64,000 bases of DNA from Mycobacterium paraffinicum (GTDB taxonomy: Bacteria > Actinomycetota > Actinomycetes > Mycobacteriales > Mycobacteriaceae): the NCBI RefSeq assembly GCF_001907675.1, contig NZ_MPNT01000005.1, positions 124,001 to 188,000 on the forward strand. Reading direction: 5' to 3'. The first letter of the stretch is position 1. Each line of letters starts with the position of its first letter. This document shows positions 17,607-25,934 of the stretch, piece after piece. Under the pieces are notes generated by a model. The model saw only the letters and a program-made list of their open reading frames with translations. It had not been told where the DNA came from and ran no database searches. The position numbers were made by a program, and so were the translations under genes.

Positions 17607-18401
17607 TCAGCGCCCCGTCCCGAACCGAACGCCGATGGTGGTGAGGGCCGCGTTGACCGCAAACAGCGCGATGAAGCACAGCACCACCGTCTCGTTGACG
17701 GCGGTCCCGAGGCCCTTGGATCCGCCGCGGACGATCAGCCCGCGGTAACAGCCGACCAGGCCGGCGATCAGTCCAAATGTCGCGGCCTTGATAAACGCGA
17801 TCACCACCTCGGGCAGGCCGGTGAGCGCCGTCAACGTCGAGAGGTAGGCGCCGCTCGAGACGTTCTGCAGGTACACGCTGAACAGGTAGCCGCCCCCGAG
17901 GCCGACGGCGACCACGAGGCCGTTGAGCAGCACCGCGACGAGGGTGGAGGCGACGACCCGGGGCACCACCAGGCGGTGGATCGGGTCGATGCCGAGCACC
18001 TCGAGCGCGTCGATTTCCTCGCGGATGGTGCGTGCGCCGAGGTCGGCACAGATGGCGGTGCCGCCCGCGCCGGCGACCACCAGCACCGTCACGATCGGGC
18101 CGAGCTGGGTGACCGCGCCGATCGCGGCACCAGCCCCGGACACGTCGGCGGCGCCGATCTCCGCCAGCAGGAGGTTGAGGGTAAAGATGAGCAGCACCGT
18201 TTCCGGGATGGACACGGCGATGGTGGGCAGCAGCGATACCCGCATCAGGAACCAGCCATTCCAGATGAACTCGCGCCATTCGAACGGCTGTCGCAGGGCC
18301 TTACCGGTCAGCACGCACATGCGGAAGAACCCGCCGGCCACTTCCGTCCCCGGCCGAATCCTGCTGCCCAATTTGCTGGCGGTCAGGTGCGAGGTAGTCA
18401 T
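17607..18401 (-). CDS. yrbEA: YrbEA permease (MlaE family)
   Basis: 264 aa and the first gene of the mce operon. It resembles M. tuberculosis YrbE1A through GGFFRMCVLTGKAL near the N-terminus, the MlaE core EEIDALEVLGIDPIHRLV and the C-terminal TTIGVRFGTGR. It forms the permease with YrbEB. ATG at 18401 is preferred over a GTG at 18410 because GGGGTGG sits about five bases upstream. The 650-base region upstream holds a palindrome shared in part with the TetR gene's own promoter. Confidence 0.93.
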   Translation of the reverse strand: MTTSHLTASKLGSRIRPGTEVAGGFFRMCVLTGKALRQPFEWREFIWNGWFLMRVSLLPTIAVSIPETVLLIFTLNLLLAEIGAADVSGAGAAIGAVTQLGPIVTVLVVAGAGGTAICADLGARTIREEIDALEVLGIDPIHRLVVPRVVASTLVAVLLNGLVVAVGLGGGYLFSVYLQNVSSGAYLSTLTALTGLPEVVIAFIKAATFGLIAGLVGCYRGLIVRGGSKGLGTAVNETVVLCFIALFAVNAALTTIGVRFGTGR

Positions 18402-18410
18402 TCGCGCCAC

Positions 18411-18762
18411 CCCGGGCGTAACCGCGGTGCGAGGCGTCTCGGTTCCATCGCTTCGTCGAGCGGTCGATGCACCATCGCGGGACGAACCTCGCGACGGTGA
18501 CGGTGACCCTTATTGGCAGGCCGGCTCGCAGCGCGGAAGGCTGGCGCAAAACGCTGCACTACAAAGTGTTTCGACTGAGAAGGGCCGGGGCGGCATTCCT
18601 GACTTCCCCGCACCAAGTCGTGACGCAATGCCGGGGGCTGCCACTGGTGGCACGCCACACCGGCTGATTCCCAACACCAGTCGAACCGCCGACCGACACT
18701 CTGAGATCCCACCCTTCGGCTCCATGCCGCCCTAGTTTGCGCCACGCACCACTATGGCATTA
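18411..18762. other. Upstream region of the mce operon, no gene seen
   Basis: About 350 bases with only short, GC-biased open frames on both strands and no convincing start signals. It is long for a mycobacterial promoter region and may hold the mce promoter and an untranslated leader. No recognised riboswitch or small RNA was seen. Confidence 0.4.
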
Positions 18763-18774
18763 GACCGTACGGTC
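18763..18774. promoter_or_regulatory. 12-base palindrome, probable TetR operator upstream of mce
   Basis: GACCGTACGGTC is a perfect palindrome 362 bases upstream of yrbEA. A related sequence with the same ACCGT/ACGGT half-sites lies at 19757-19770 in front of the TetR gene that precedes the operon. A -10-like or -35-like element could not be assigned with confidence. Role as operator is inferred from symmetry and the shared half-sites. Confidence 0.55.
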
Positions 18775-19064
18775 AGTCAATAACCGACACGTTGATGAAC
18801 CTTCACCGCGCAGTCGTCCGGGCATCACCTCGCGCGGACTTGGAGTCATTTCGGTAATTACCAGGAGTTTTGACGGATCTGGCGTAGGTCGGGTGCATGT
18901 TGCCGGCTGTAGGCGATGCGAGCCCTCTCGGCGCGAAACCGACCCGGCGTACAGTGTGCTGCCTTGCTATTCGCCGATCGATGAGCGCCAGCCGGGCATG
19001 ACCTGGCGCATCAAACCAGAAGTGGTGAGGGGCTGAATTAGCGCCCCGTGCAAAGGTGTTCGGG
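18775..19064. other. Gap between TetR gene and mce palindrome
   Basis: About 290 bases following the TetR stop. No credible coding frame, RNA gene or repeat was recognised. Confidence 0.4.
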
Positions 19065-19733
19065 CTATTGGGCCGGGCCCGTGGCCGCGGCTAGGCATTC
19101 GTGCACCACGGAGACGACGTTTGCGGACGGGTTTGCCCACTTGCTGAGCCCTAGGCGGTCGAGCAGGAGCCCGCCGAGGAACACGTCGACGAAGGCAGCC
19201 CCGACCTGTTCAGGTGTCCGTGGATCGGCGGGGTCGAACCAGACCCACATCCACTGCAGCGATCCCCACAGCTGCAGTGCCGCCAATTCGACGTCGACGC
19301 TGCGGAAGACACCGCTCTCTATCCCACTGCGAATCTCGTCGATCGCCAGCGTTTGCAATTGATCCCGCAACTTGCGTACTTGCTGCATCGCCGGGTCATC
19401 GGACAACTGAACCACCTCGCGCTGGCTTGCCACCGTCGCGTCGCGAGCGACCACCTGTAGCAGCGCGGAAGTGAAAATAATTGCGGCGATGCGTTCCTGC
19501 GGCGCGCTCAGCCGGGACCATGCCATCTGCACTACATCCAGTTGGTGGGCGAGATGGGTTTCCTCGAGCTCTCGCAGCATCTGCGCTTTGGTTCCGAAGT
19601 GATGAACGATGGTGCCCTTCGACATGCCGAGCTCATCGGCGATGTCGCCCATATTCGTTCTGTCGTAGCCGCGTTCGGCGACATACCGCACGAACGCGTC
19701 GAAGATCTCGCCACGCCTACCAGGTCGAGGCAT
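19065..19733 (-). CDS. TetR-family regulator upstream of the mce operon
   Basis: 222 aa. The helix-turn-helix is at about residues 7-53 (DIADELGMSKGTIVHHFGTKAQML), and the C-terminal domain has the length and helical pattern of the KstR/FadR-like TetR_C group. It is encoded on the same strand as the mce operon and lies immediately upstream. A near-palindrome with ACCGT/ACGGT arms precedes its start and a perfect version lies in front of mce, suggesting autorepression and control of lipid import by an acyl-CoA-like ligand. The ligand is inferred from related regulators, not seen. Confidence 0.88.
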   Translation of the reverse strand: MPRPGRRGEIFDAFVRYVAERGYDRTNMGDIADELGMSKGTIVHHFGTKAQMLRELEETHLAHQLDVVQMAWSRLSAPQERIAAIIFTSALLQVVARDATVASQREVVQLSDDPAMQQVRKLRDQLQTLAIDEIRSGIESGVFRSVDVELAALQLWGSLQWMWVWFDPADPRTPEQVGAAFVDVFLGGLLLDRLGLSKWANPSANVVSVVHECLAAATGPAQ

Positions 19734-19756
19734 CGTCCACCCTTCGGCTCAAACTA

Positions 19757-19770
19757 ACCGTACGAACGGT
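19757..19770. promoter_or_regulatory. Operator-like inverted repeat before the TetR gene
   Basis: ACCGTACGAACGGT has arms ACCGT and ACGGT around a 4-base centre, 24 bases upstream of the TetR start. It shares both half-sites with the palindrome upstream of mce (18763-18774), although the spacing differs (2 versus 4 central bases). Confidence 0.5.
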
Positions 19771-19893
19771 CCATCATAAGCCTGGCGATGTCAAGATGCC
19801 GAAGGCCGCACCACCGGGCGGCAGGCATTTTTCGACCGGGCCCGACATGAGCCCGGCGCGTCAGGACCCGCAAGGTCCTTCGGGTCGGGGTGT

Positions 19894-20196
19894 CTAGAGT
19901 GCCCTGTGTCCGTTCAACCGATCGGGTGCGGTTATGACATAGGTGTTCGCCTTGGCTGCCGGCTTGATCTCACCGGCGGTGTACACGGTCATGAGGTCTC
20001 TGCCGTCGCTATCCACGACACAGACATAGGTGTCCGTCTCGGCGTCGTAGTCGAAACTGTCCCAGGCCAATAGGAACGCCAAGCAGTTGCCGTCGCGGTC
20101 GGCGACGACGAGCTTGTGCACCCCGGACTCCCTGAGCAGCTCGGCATCCTGCGCGCGCTGAGGGGCATGGCTGGTGTGGAGTGTGGCGTGTGACAT
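19894..20196 (-). CDS. Small hypothetical protein
   Basis: 100 aa, not recognised. It is acidic, has no signal peptide or membrane helix, and the middle (DRDGNCLAFLLAWDSFDYDAETDTY) reads like a small beta-rich domain. Its ribosome-binding site GGGAG is eight bases before the ATG and codon use is typical of the genome, so it should be a real gene. A 10-base palindrome lies 34 bases upstream. It stands alone between the TetR gene and an acyltransferase. Confidence 0.65.
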   Translation of the reverse strand: MSHATLHTSHAPQRAQDAELLRESGVHKLVVADRDGNCLAFLLAWDSFDYDAETDTYVCVVDSDGRDLMTVYTAGEIKPAAKANTYVITAPDRLNGHRAL

Positions 20197-20229
20197 CTGT
20201 GTACTCCCTTAGCGAGGGTGTCTCCGACT

Positions 20230-20239
20230 AGCCTAGGCT
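20230..20239. promoter_or_regulatory. 10-base palindrome upstream of the small hypothetical gene
   Basis: AGCCTAGGCT is a perfect palindrome 34 bases before the start of the 100-residue gene. It shares TAGGCTA with the IdeR iron-box core but does not match the 19-base IdeR consensus well. Regulatory role is only suggested by position. Confidence 0.3.
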
Positions 20240-20318
20240 CAACTGCTCAAGTAATCCGAGCCTTGCGGGAAACGTTTCTCCGCGCATATCACGCTGCCCA
20301 GGGCACTAGGGCCCCATC

Positions 20319-21647
20319 TCAAGGGGCCGTAAGTCGCTTAGCCGGGGGGACGGTGTCGCGGGTCCTTGGCCGCACCGCCACCAACAGGACACCGGCGGCG
20401 AAGACGGCCGCGGTCGGCCACGAGAACCGCCCGTTCGGGGCGAAGCCGCCCTGCGCCAACAGATGCAGCCCGGCGGCGGCCAGGACGGCGCCCGTGAGCA
20501 TGATCGCCTCGGCCCAGCGGTCGCCGAGCGGCAGCCCGAACGTCGGCAGCGGAACCGCGAAGACCCGGCGCTGCCACCACAGCAGCAGCAGTACGGCAGC
20601 GGTCACCACGCTGAGGATCGCGATCCACTCCAGCCGGACCAGCCACCACGCCACCGAACCCTCGTGCGGTTGCGGGATCAGCCCGGCCGGATAGGCGACG
20701 ATCGCGACGATGACCACCGGAACCATGTGCCAAAGGTAAAGAGCCATCACGTTGGCGTTGGCGGTGGACAACACGCGGTGCACCGATCGGTGGTGCAGGA
20801 CCCGGTCCAGTGCCGCGGCCAATGCCATCGCCAGCCCCGCTTGCGTGCACCCGAAGGCCATCATCGCTACCGTCGGCGGCGTCGTGTTCTCGATCGCTTC
20901 GCCCGGAACGCCGATCATGCTCACCGGATAGGGCCCCACCCGGATCAACAGCACCAGAGCGACGGCCGAACCGGCAGCGAGCAACACCGGTCGCCGGCCG
21001 GTCAGCAGGCCACCCTGCCAGGCGATCCCGAGCTGGTAGAGCAGGCCCCAGCACAGCAGATAATTCAGCGTGCCGATATACGCGACGTGGCCCGCGAGCG
21101 AGACGGTGTCGACGAGCACGACTCCCGCGGCCAGCGCCAACGGGACCAGGAGACCCCAACGCCTATGCGCCGCAACGGCAATCGGCGTCAGTGACACGAC
21201 AAGCACGTAGACGGCGAGGAACCACAGGTGCATGGCCACCGCCCAACCCGCGTATTCCAACACCGTGCCCGGCAGGCGCCGAGCCTGAAGGATCACGACG
21301 ATCACCGAAACCAGCGCCACGTAGACCGTGGTCGGTCCCAGCACCCGAGCGAGTCGGTGCCGGATCCAGGCCTGGCGCGAGAAGCTTTCGGCGCCGCGGC
21401 GGTGATCCCATGACACCGCCCCGGCGTAGCCCGCCACGAAGAAGAACACGGGAACCGCTTGGAAAATCCAGGTCAGCCACTGGGTCCATGGCATGTCGAG
21501 CAGCGGGTTCTCGCGGCCGAATTGCCCGTCGCGGTAAGTCACCGAACCGGCCAGCCAATGGCCCAGCACGATGAGGACCACGCCTGATGCACGGTAGTAG
21601 TCGACCGCCAGGTTGCGGGCCGGTCGAGCGGTTTCTACGTCGTCCAT
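20319..21647 (-). CDS. Acyltransferase 3 family membrane protein
   Basis: 442 aa with about ten membrane helices. The N-terminal segment (NLAVDYYRASGVVLIVLGHW) has the conserved Arg and His found at the start of the acyltransferase-3 fold (OafA/NodX type), enzymes that O-acylate sugars or lipids at the membrane. The ATG at 21647 is selected because sequence further upstream lies over the divergent aldo/keto reductase gene and has no family similarity. The acceptor is unknown. It shares an 83-base intergenic space with the divergent reductase. Confidence 0.85.
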   Translation of the reverse strand: MDDVETARPARNLAVDYYRASGVVLIVLGHWLAGSVTYRDGQFGRENPLLDMPWTQWLTWIFQAVPVFFFVAGYAGAVSWDHRRGAESFSRQAWIRHRLARVLGPTTVYVALVSVIVVILQARRLPGTVLEYAGWAVAMHLWFLAVYVLVVSLTPIAVAAHRRWGLLVPLALAAGVVLVDTVSLAGHVAYIGTLNYLLCWGLLYQLGIAWQGGLLTGRRPVLLAAGSAVALVLLIRVGPYPVSMIGVPGEAIENTTPPTVAMMAFGCTQAGLAMALAAALDRVLHHRSVHRVLSTANANVMALYLWHMVPVVIVAIVAYPAGLIPQPHEGSVAWWLVRLEWIAILSVVTAAVLLLLWWQRRVFAVPLPTFGLPLGDRWAEAIMLTGAVLAAAGLHLLAQGGFAPNGRFSWPTAAVFAAGVLLVAVRPRTRDTVPPAKRLTAP

Positions 21648-21730
21648 CGGATCGCGGCGAGATCGATGCGGTGCACTCGCGCAACGGTACCCGCCCCGTC
21701 CGGTGAAGTCGCCGGGCGCACAATGACCCG

Positions 21731-22702
21731 ATGAAACAAGCTCGCCTTGCCGACTTGGAGGTCGGCCGCCTTGGCCTGGGCGCGATGGGGATGTCCGTGG
21801 CGTACGCCGGAGCCGGCACCGATGACGAAGAGTCGATCCGTACCGTTCAGCGCGCCATCGATCTGGGCGTGACACTGATCGACACCGCCGAGGTCTACGG
21901 CCCGTATGTCAACGAGGAACTCCTGGCTCGCGCGCTGCAGGGGCGACGGGATCAGGTTGTGTTGGCTACGAAGTTCGGCATGATCTCCCACACCGGCCGC
22001 CGCGGACTGGACAGCAGCCCCGCCAACATCCGCATTGCGGTGGACGGTTCGCTGCACAGGCTCCGAACCGACCGCATCGATCTCTACTATCAGCACCGCC
22101 TCGACCCGGAGACCCCGATCGAAGACACGGTCGGGGCGCTGGCGGAACTCGTCGCGGCCGGGAAGATCCGGCACATCGGCCTTTCGGAGGTCGGTGTGAA
22201 CACCATCCGGCGCGCGCACGCGGTCCATCGGATCACCGCCGTGCAATCGGAATACTCGCTGTGGACGCGTGATCAAGAAGGCGAGATCCTGCCGCTGCTG
22301 CGCGAACTGGGGATCGGGTTCGTCGCCTACTCCCCGTTGGGGCGTGGCTTCCTCACCGGTGCGATTCGCTCCACCGAGGGATTGCCCGACACCGACTACC
22401 GAAAGACCAATCCGCGCTTCTTCGACGAGAACTTCCAGCACAACTTGAACAGCGCGGACGAACTGCGCGGCATCAGCGCCGACATCGGTGCCACCCCCGC
22501 TCAGGTGGCCCTCGCCTGGCTGTTGGCGAAAGGTCGCGACATCGTGCCGATTCCGGGAACCAAGCGCGTGGCGCGCCTCGAAGAAAACGTCGGCGCCGAC
22601 GGCGTCGAACTGTCGGCGGAGCAGCTGTCCCGGCTCGACCGACTCACCCCGGCCATCGGAGGCCATCACGCGGAAGCCCAGATGAAGTGGATCGACCGTT
22701 AG
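21731..22702 (+). CDS. Aldo/keto reductase
   Basis: 323 aa (beta/alpha)8 NADPH-dependent oxidoreductase. The catalytic tetrad can be read as Asp51, Tyr56, Lys81 and His121. The NADPH-binding end is at [14 protein letters not shown]. It is most like the YajO/Tas group that reduces aldehydes and ketones. Substrate is unknown. A fragment of an unrelated epimerase begins at its stop codon. Confidence 0.92.
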   Translation: MKQARLADLEVGRLGLGAMGMSVAYAGAGTDDEESIRTVQRAIDLGVTLIDTAEVYGPYVNEELLARALQGRRDQVVLATKFGMISHTGRRGLDSSPANIRIAVDGSLHRLRTDRIDLYYQHRLDPETPIEDTVGALAELVAAGKIRHIGLSEVGVNTIRRAHAVHRITAVQSEYSLWTRDQEGEILPLLRELGIGFVAYSPLGRGFLTGAIRSTEGLPDTDYRKTNPRFFDENFQHNLNSADELRGISADIGATPAQVALAWLLAKGRDIVPIPGTKRVARLEENVGADGVELSAEQLSRLDRLTPAIGGHHAEAQMKWIDR

Positions 22703-22854
22703 TGGCCGCCGCATGCAAATTGGTCATCGGGGCGGGCGGCTTCCCGGGCTCGCATGTCACCCGGCAACCGGTCGCCACGGGCGCTGACGCGCGAGTCATG
22801 TTGTGGCGCAACAGCAATTCCGCCGCCTTCTCCGCGTCCCTGGAAATAGCTTGA
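22702..22854 (+). pseudogene. N-terminal remnant of an NAD-dependent epimerase
   Basis: A 50-codon frame starting at GTG, in which KLVIGAGGFPGSHVTRQPVA is the start of a Rossmann fold with the glycine-rich loop (GxxGxxG). Intact relatives are over 300 residues and continue well past this point, whereas this frame ends at a TGA after DARVMLWRNSNS. Its first base overlaps the last base of the aldo/keto reductase stop. It is a truncated leftover, probably from a deletion that brought the next gene close. Confidence 0.65.
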
Positions 22855-22926
22855 TGGTGGCGACCCGTTCCCCAGCTCCGCGGGGGTGGCCCCCAGCGCC
22901 CGGCTACGCCGCGCTTGCGATCACCA

Positions 22927-24027
22927 CTAGTCGACGCCGGCGAGCGCAGCGGCGCCGTATTTCCTTTCGATCAGCGACCACGGGTCGGCGTATGGCCCGC
23001 GCCCCTCGAGCCGACGCTGCACCATCAGGACGGCACGCAGGGCCGGACGCAATATCGGGCTCAGCAGCCGCAGCACCGTCCGCATCCGGCCCTGCGTCTC
23101 GGCGATCCACGCCAGGGTCTCGAACCAGTCATGCTCCTGGAAGTCCAGCAGCGCTTGGGCTTCGGTGGTGTCGTACCAACCGGTGAAGCTCCAGCCGCGG
23201 TCGTCGGCGGGGTCGCCTGGCAGGCTGGCGGACGGGCCTAACCCTCCCAGACCGACGGCGTCCATGAGTCCGTCCTCGAGGTCGCGTTGGGTGAGCACAT
23301 ACGACTCGTTGCCGCCGATGAGTATCACCTTGCCCGCGATGATCGACCCCCGGTCGACGCCGTTGGCGAAGGCGAGCGCGACGTCGCGCGCATCCACCGC
23401 GTGCATGCGGTTGTCGCCGGGCATCGACCGCATCAGGAGCAGCGAGTCGCTGTTGACGGTCGTGTGGGTATCCGGCGAGATGACCCCGCCGAGGCGGAAC
23501 AGCGCGTACGGCAGGCCGCTGGCGCGGATCGCCGCCTCGGCAAGGACCTTGTCCTGACCGTATTGATCGATGGGGTTCACGGGCGTGTCCGGGGTGATTC
23601 GCTCCGGCTGGCGGTAGGGGTTGCGCGATCCGTATACGGCGGCGCTGGAGGCCATCAGGAACAACGGTGGGCGGGGGAGCGCGGCGCAGGCCGCCAAGAG
23701 GTTTTCGGTACCACCCACGTTCACCTTGCGGGCGAAATCGGGCCTGCGATACGACAGCGGGGAGACGACCGCGGCGAGGTGGACGACCGCTTCGGGCTGA
23801 TGGGTCCCGACGAGCTCACGCACCGCCTCGGCGTCCAGCAGGTCGGTGTAGGCCGGAATGAGCGTCCCCGGATACCGGCCGGTGGCCAGCTCGCGTTCGA
23901 CGGCGACGGTGTTGTCGTTGCGCAGGTCCATCGCGATGACGGTGCGTCCCCGCTCGAGTAGGATCTGCGTGCAACGCTTGCCGATTTGGCCGAACGCACC
24001 GGTGACCAGAACCGTGGATGCGGTCAC
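22927..24027 (-). CDS. NAD-dependent epimerase/dehydratase (SDR)
   Basis: 366 aa extended SDR. The Rossmann motif is at the N-terminus (VTGAFGQIGK), followed by an acidic NAD-specific position (IAMDLRND), HLAAVVSP, SSAAVYGS, and the catalytic YGQDK (Tyr and Lys). It starts with a GTG overlapping the upstream SnoaL-like gene (GTGA). It is likely an oxidoreductase or epimerase acting on a sterol or sugar. The neighbouring SnoaL-like and thioesterase genes suggest acyl-CoA or steroid-type metabolism. Confidence 0.88.
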   Translation of the reverse strand: MTASTVLVTGAFGQIGKRCTQILLERGRTVIAMDLRNDNTVAVERELATGRYPGTLIPAYTDLLDAEAVRELVGTHQPEAVVHLAAVVSPLSYRRPDFARKVNVGGTENLLAACAALPRPPLFLMASSAAVYGSRNPYRQPERITPDTPVNPIDQYGQDKVLAEAAIRASGLPYALFRLGGVISPDTHTTVNSDSLLLMRSMPGDNRMHAVDARDVALAFANGVDRGSIIAGKVILIGGNESYVLTQRDLEDGLMDAVGLGGLGPSASLPGDPADDRGWSFTGWYDTTEAQALLDFQEHDWFETLAWIAETQGRMRTVLRLLSPILRPALRAVLMVQRRLEGRGPYADPWSLIERKYGAAALAGVD

Positions 24028-24539
24028 CCCATCACCCTCTTCGCGGCCCGCCCGATCGCCCGGCGGATCCGGTCGGAGACATAAAGCGAAAACATGGGCG
24101 TGACGATATCCTCTCGCAGCCGAGTTAGCTTGGAGCTCTTGATGAACCACTGGCCGGCGACGTTCTCGTAGGTCTCGTGGTAGTGCCCGTAACCCATCAA
24201 CGTCACGCCCGCCCCGAATCGGACGACGTCTTGTAGCGCCCACACGCCGTGGGCGGTGGTCGCCGACGTGAGCGTGATTTCAGGGGCGTGCACCTGGTGC
24301 GCGGTGGCCTGGCCCGGCCGCCCGAGGGCCTTGCGCGTGAACCTCACGAACTCGTCCGCGCCCTCGATTACCTTGCCGCCCGCCTCGGCCGTGTCGCTGA
24401 CGAAGTCATCGGTGAAGAGCGTTCGCCACGCGGCCCAGTCCTTGCCGTCGAGGTACCGGCAGTAGCGGGCCTTGAGCTGCTTGATGGATTCGATCTCCAG
24501 CAGTGTGTCGGCGATCGTGCCCTGCGCGCGCTGTGTCAT
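24024..24539 (-). CDS. SnoaL-like / nuclear transport factor 2 family protein
   Basis: 171 aa with the NTF2-like cone fold: the N-terminal helix IESIKQLKARYCRYLDGKDW is followed by LFTDDFVSDT, the usual SnoaL_4 signature. Relatives include dehydratases and isomerases acting on steroid or polyketide intermediates. It overlaps the epimerase start by four bases and lies 62 bases after the thioesterase, all on the minus strand. Confidence 0.82.
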   Translation of the reverse strand: MTQRAQGTIADTLLEIESIKQLKARYCRYLDGKDWAAWRTLFTDDFVSDTAEAGGKVIEGADEFVRFTRKALGRPGQATAHQVHAPEITLTSATTAHGVWALQDVVRFGAGVTLMGYGHYHETYENVAGQWFIKSSKLTRLREDIVTPMFSLYVSDRIRRAIGRAAKRVMG

Positions 24540-24601
24540 AGCGGCTCAATTCTTTCGGTATGCGCCCCGGCGTGACGTTTCACTGGCGAAGTGTAAACCT
24601 G

Positions 24602-25408
24602 TCAGCCTTTGAAGTAGACGACCTGATGCGTGCTTGCGAGCAGGGTGCCCTCGCGGGTCCACAGCTGAGCGCTCTGGTCGAAATACCCTCGGGTGAATCG
24701 GTTGGCGTGGGCGGTGCACAGGACGAAGTCGTTGCCCAGGGCGTCGAGTTGGTGCTGATCGGCGTGGAAGTACGTCGTCAACGAGATGGTCCCCGACGGG
24801 ATGACGCCGCCGCGGCGCAGGAACACCCGCGGATAGAAGACGTCGCTCAGGGCCGCCAGCGCCGGATAGTCGACGGGGCGGTGGGCACCGTCACGCACCC
24901 ACAGTGTGGTCGTCGAGGATTCGCTCGGTTGCCCGTGTTGCGCGGGAATCGGTCCCTCGACATACCGCATGTCGTAAAGGCTGGTCCATCGAACGATGCC
25001 GGGATCGGTGGGCGGCAGCCGCTCCGGGTCCGGTGCGCTCGGCGGGCGGGTTTCGGTGTCGCCCCAGCTGTCGCGGCGCAAGGCGAACAACGCGGTCGCC
25101 GTTGTCTTGACGTCACCGTCCTGGCTGAGTTCGGCGATCCAGTGCTGGTTGCTGCGGTTGGTGCGCGCGGCCCGCAGTGAGATGTCGAAGTCGCCGTCGG
25201 CGATGGGGGCGGCGTAGTTGACCGTCAACGCCAGCGGTTCGCCGATGCGATCGGGGTGCGATTCGATCGCGTGCAGCATCGTCGCGGCGGTGATGCCACC
25301 GAAGGGCCCCACCATGTTGGCCCATTCCGGATGCGTCCGGCCCCGCCTGGTGTGGGCGTCTACGGTTTCCAGCCGGATGGCGTCGTCGAAGGGATGCGTA
25401 TCGGTCAT
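24602..25408 (-). CDS. Acyl-CoA thioesterase (double-hotdog)
   Basis: 268 aa with two hotdog domains (about 10-110 and 140-265). WANMVGPFGGITAATMLHAI is the helix of the first hotdog. It resembles the thioesterase/TesB-like family that hydrolyses acyl-CoA to acid and CoA. It is probably first in a minus-strand set with the SnoaL-like and epimerase genes, and its divergent neighbour is the DUF1801 gene. Confidence 0.82.
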   Translation of the reverse strand: MTDTHPFDDAIRLETVDAHTRRGRTHPEWANMVGPFGGITAATMLHAIESHPDRIGEPLALTVNYAAPIADGDFDISLRAARTNRSNQHWIAELSQDGDVKTTATALFALRRDSWGDTETRPPSAPDPERLPPTDPGIVRWTSLYDMRYVEGPIPAQHGQPSESSTTTLWVRDGAHRPVDYPALAALSDVFYPRVFLRRGGVIPSGTISLTTYFHADQHQLDALGNDFVLCTAHANRFTRGYFDQSAQLWTREGTLLASTHQVVYFKG

Positions 25409-25491
25409 GCTGAGTACTGCAGACTACGGGCCTGCGACCGCGGCGTCGGACACGGGGCGGTCGAGCGACAACATCGGAAGGGCGAGCCACG

Positions 25492-25869
25492 ATGGCCAAC
25501 TCCCAGGACAAATCTCCCGCTGAACTGATCGACGCCAGGATCAAGGAGTTAGGGGATTGGCGCGGCAAGATCCTCGCCCGCATCAGGGAACTCATCAAGG
25601 ACGCCGACCCCGACGTGGTCGAGGAGTGGAAATGGCGCGGCGTCCCGGTTTGGTATCACGACGGGATGATCTGCACGGGCGAGACCTATAAGAACGTCGT
25701 GAAGATGACGTTCGCCAAGGGCGCCTCGCTGAAGGATCCGTCGGGTCTGTTCAACTCCAGTCTCGACGGCAATACCAGGCGCGCCATCGATTTTCACGAG
25801 GGCGACACTCTCGATGAGAAGGCATTGAAGGCGCTGATCCTGGCCGCGGTGGAGCTGAACCGCTCATAG
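25492..25869 (+). CDS. DUF1801-family protein
   Basis: 125 aa. The pattern VEEWKWRGVPVWYHDGMICTGETYKN, broken here by position, is the conserved core of DUF1801 (YdhG-like) proteins. Their function is unknown, and structures resemble an iron-chaperone-like fold. Lys and Asp rich with no signal peptide. The ribosome-binding site GGAAGGG is close to the ATG. Twin CTGTACAG boxes follow its stop. Confidence 0.82.
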   Translation: MANSQDKSPAELIDARIKELGDWRGKILARIRELIKDADPDVVEEWKWRGVPVWYHDGMICTGETYKNVVKMTFAKGASLKDPSGLFNSSLDGNTRRAIDFHEGDTLDEKALKALILAAVELNRS

Positions 25870-25878
25870 GGCGTCAAC

Positions 25879-25913
25879 CTGTACAGTCGCCGGAGCGGTG
25901 CTGTACAGTCGCC
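25879..25913. repeat. Two direct copies of CTGTACAGTCGCC upstream of acyl-CoA dehydrogenase
   Basis: The 13-base sequence CTGTACAGTCGCC occurs at 25879-25891 and 25901-25913, 22 bases apart start to start (two helical turns). Each begins with the palindrome CTGTACAG. They lie 22 bases before the acyl-CoA dehydrogenase frame and look like a tandem operator. Confidence 0.6.
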
Positions 25914-25934
25914 CAGCACAAGGTCGACGCTCGA

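Noticed and set aside
15497..17644. A 715-residue open frame on the plus strand opposite mceA and yrbEB
   Set aside because: It is antisense to well-supported mce genes, has a His/Arg/Gly-rich composition expected from reading GC-rich coding DNA in reverse, and no domain.
20230..20239. IdeR iron box upstream of the small hypothetical gene
   Set aside because: Only the TAGGCTA part agrees; the full 19-base consensus is not met, so I list it only as a generic palindrome.
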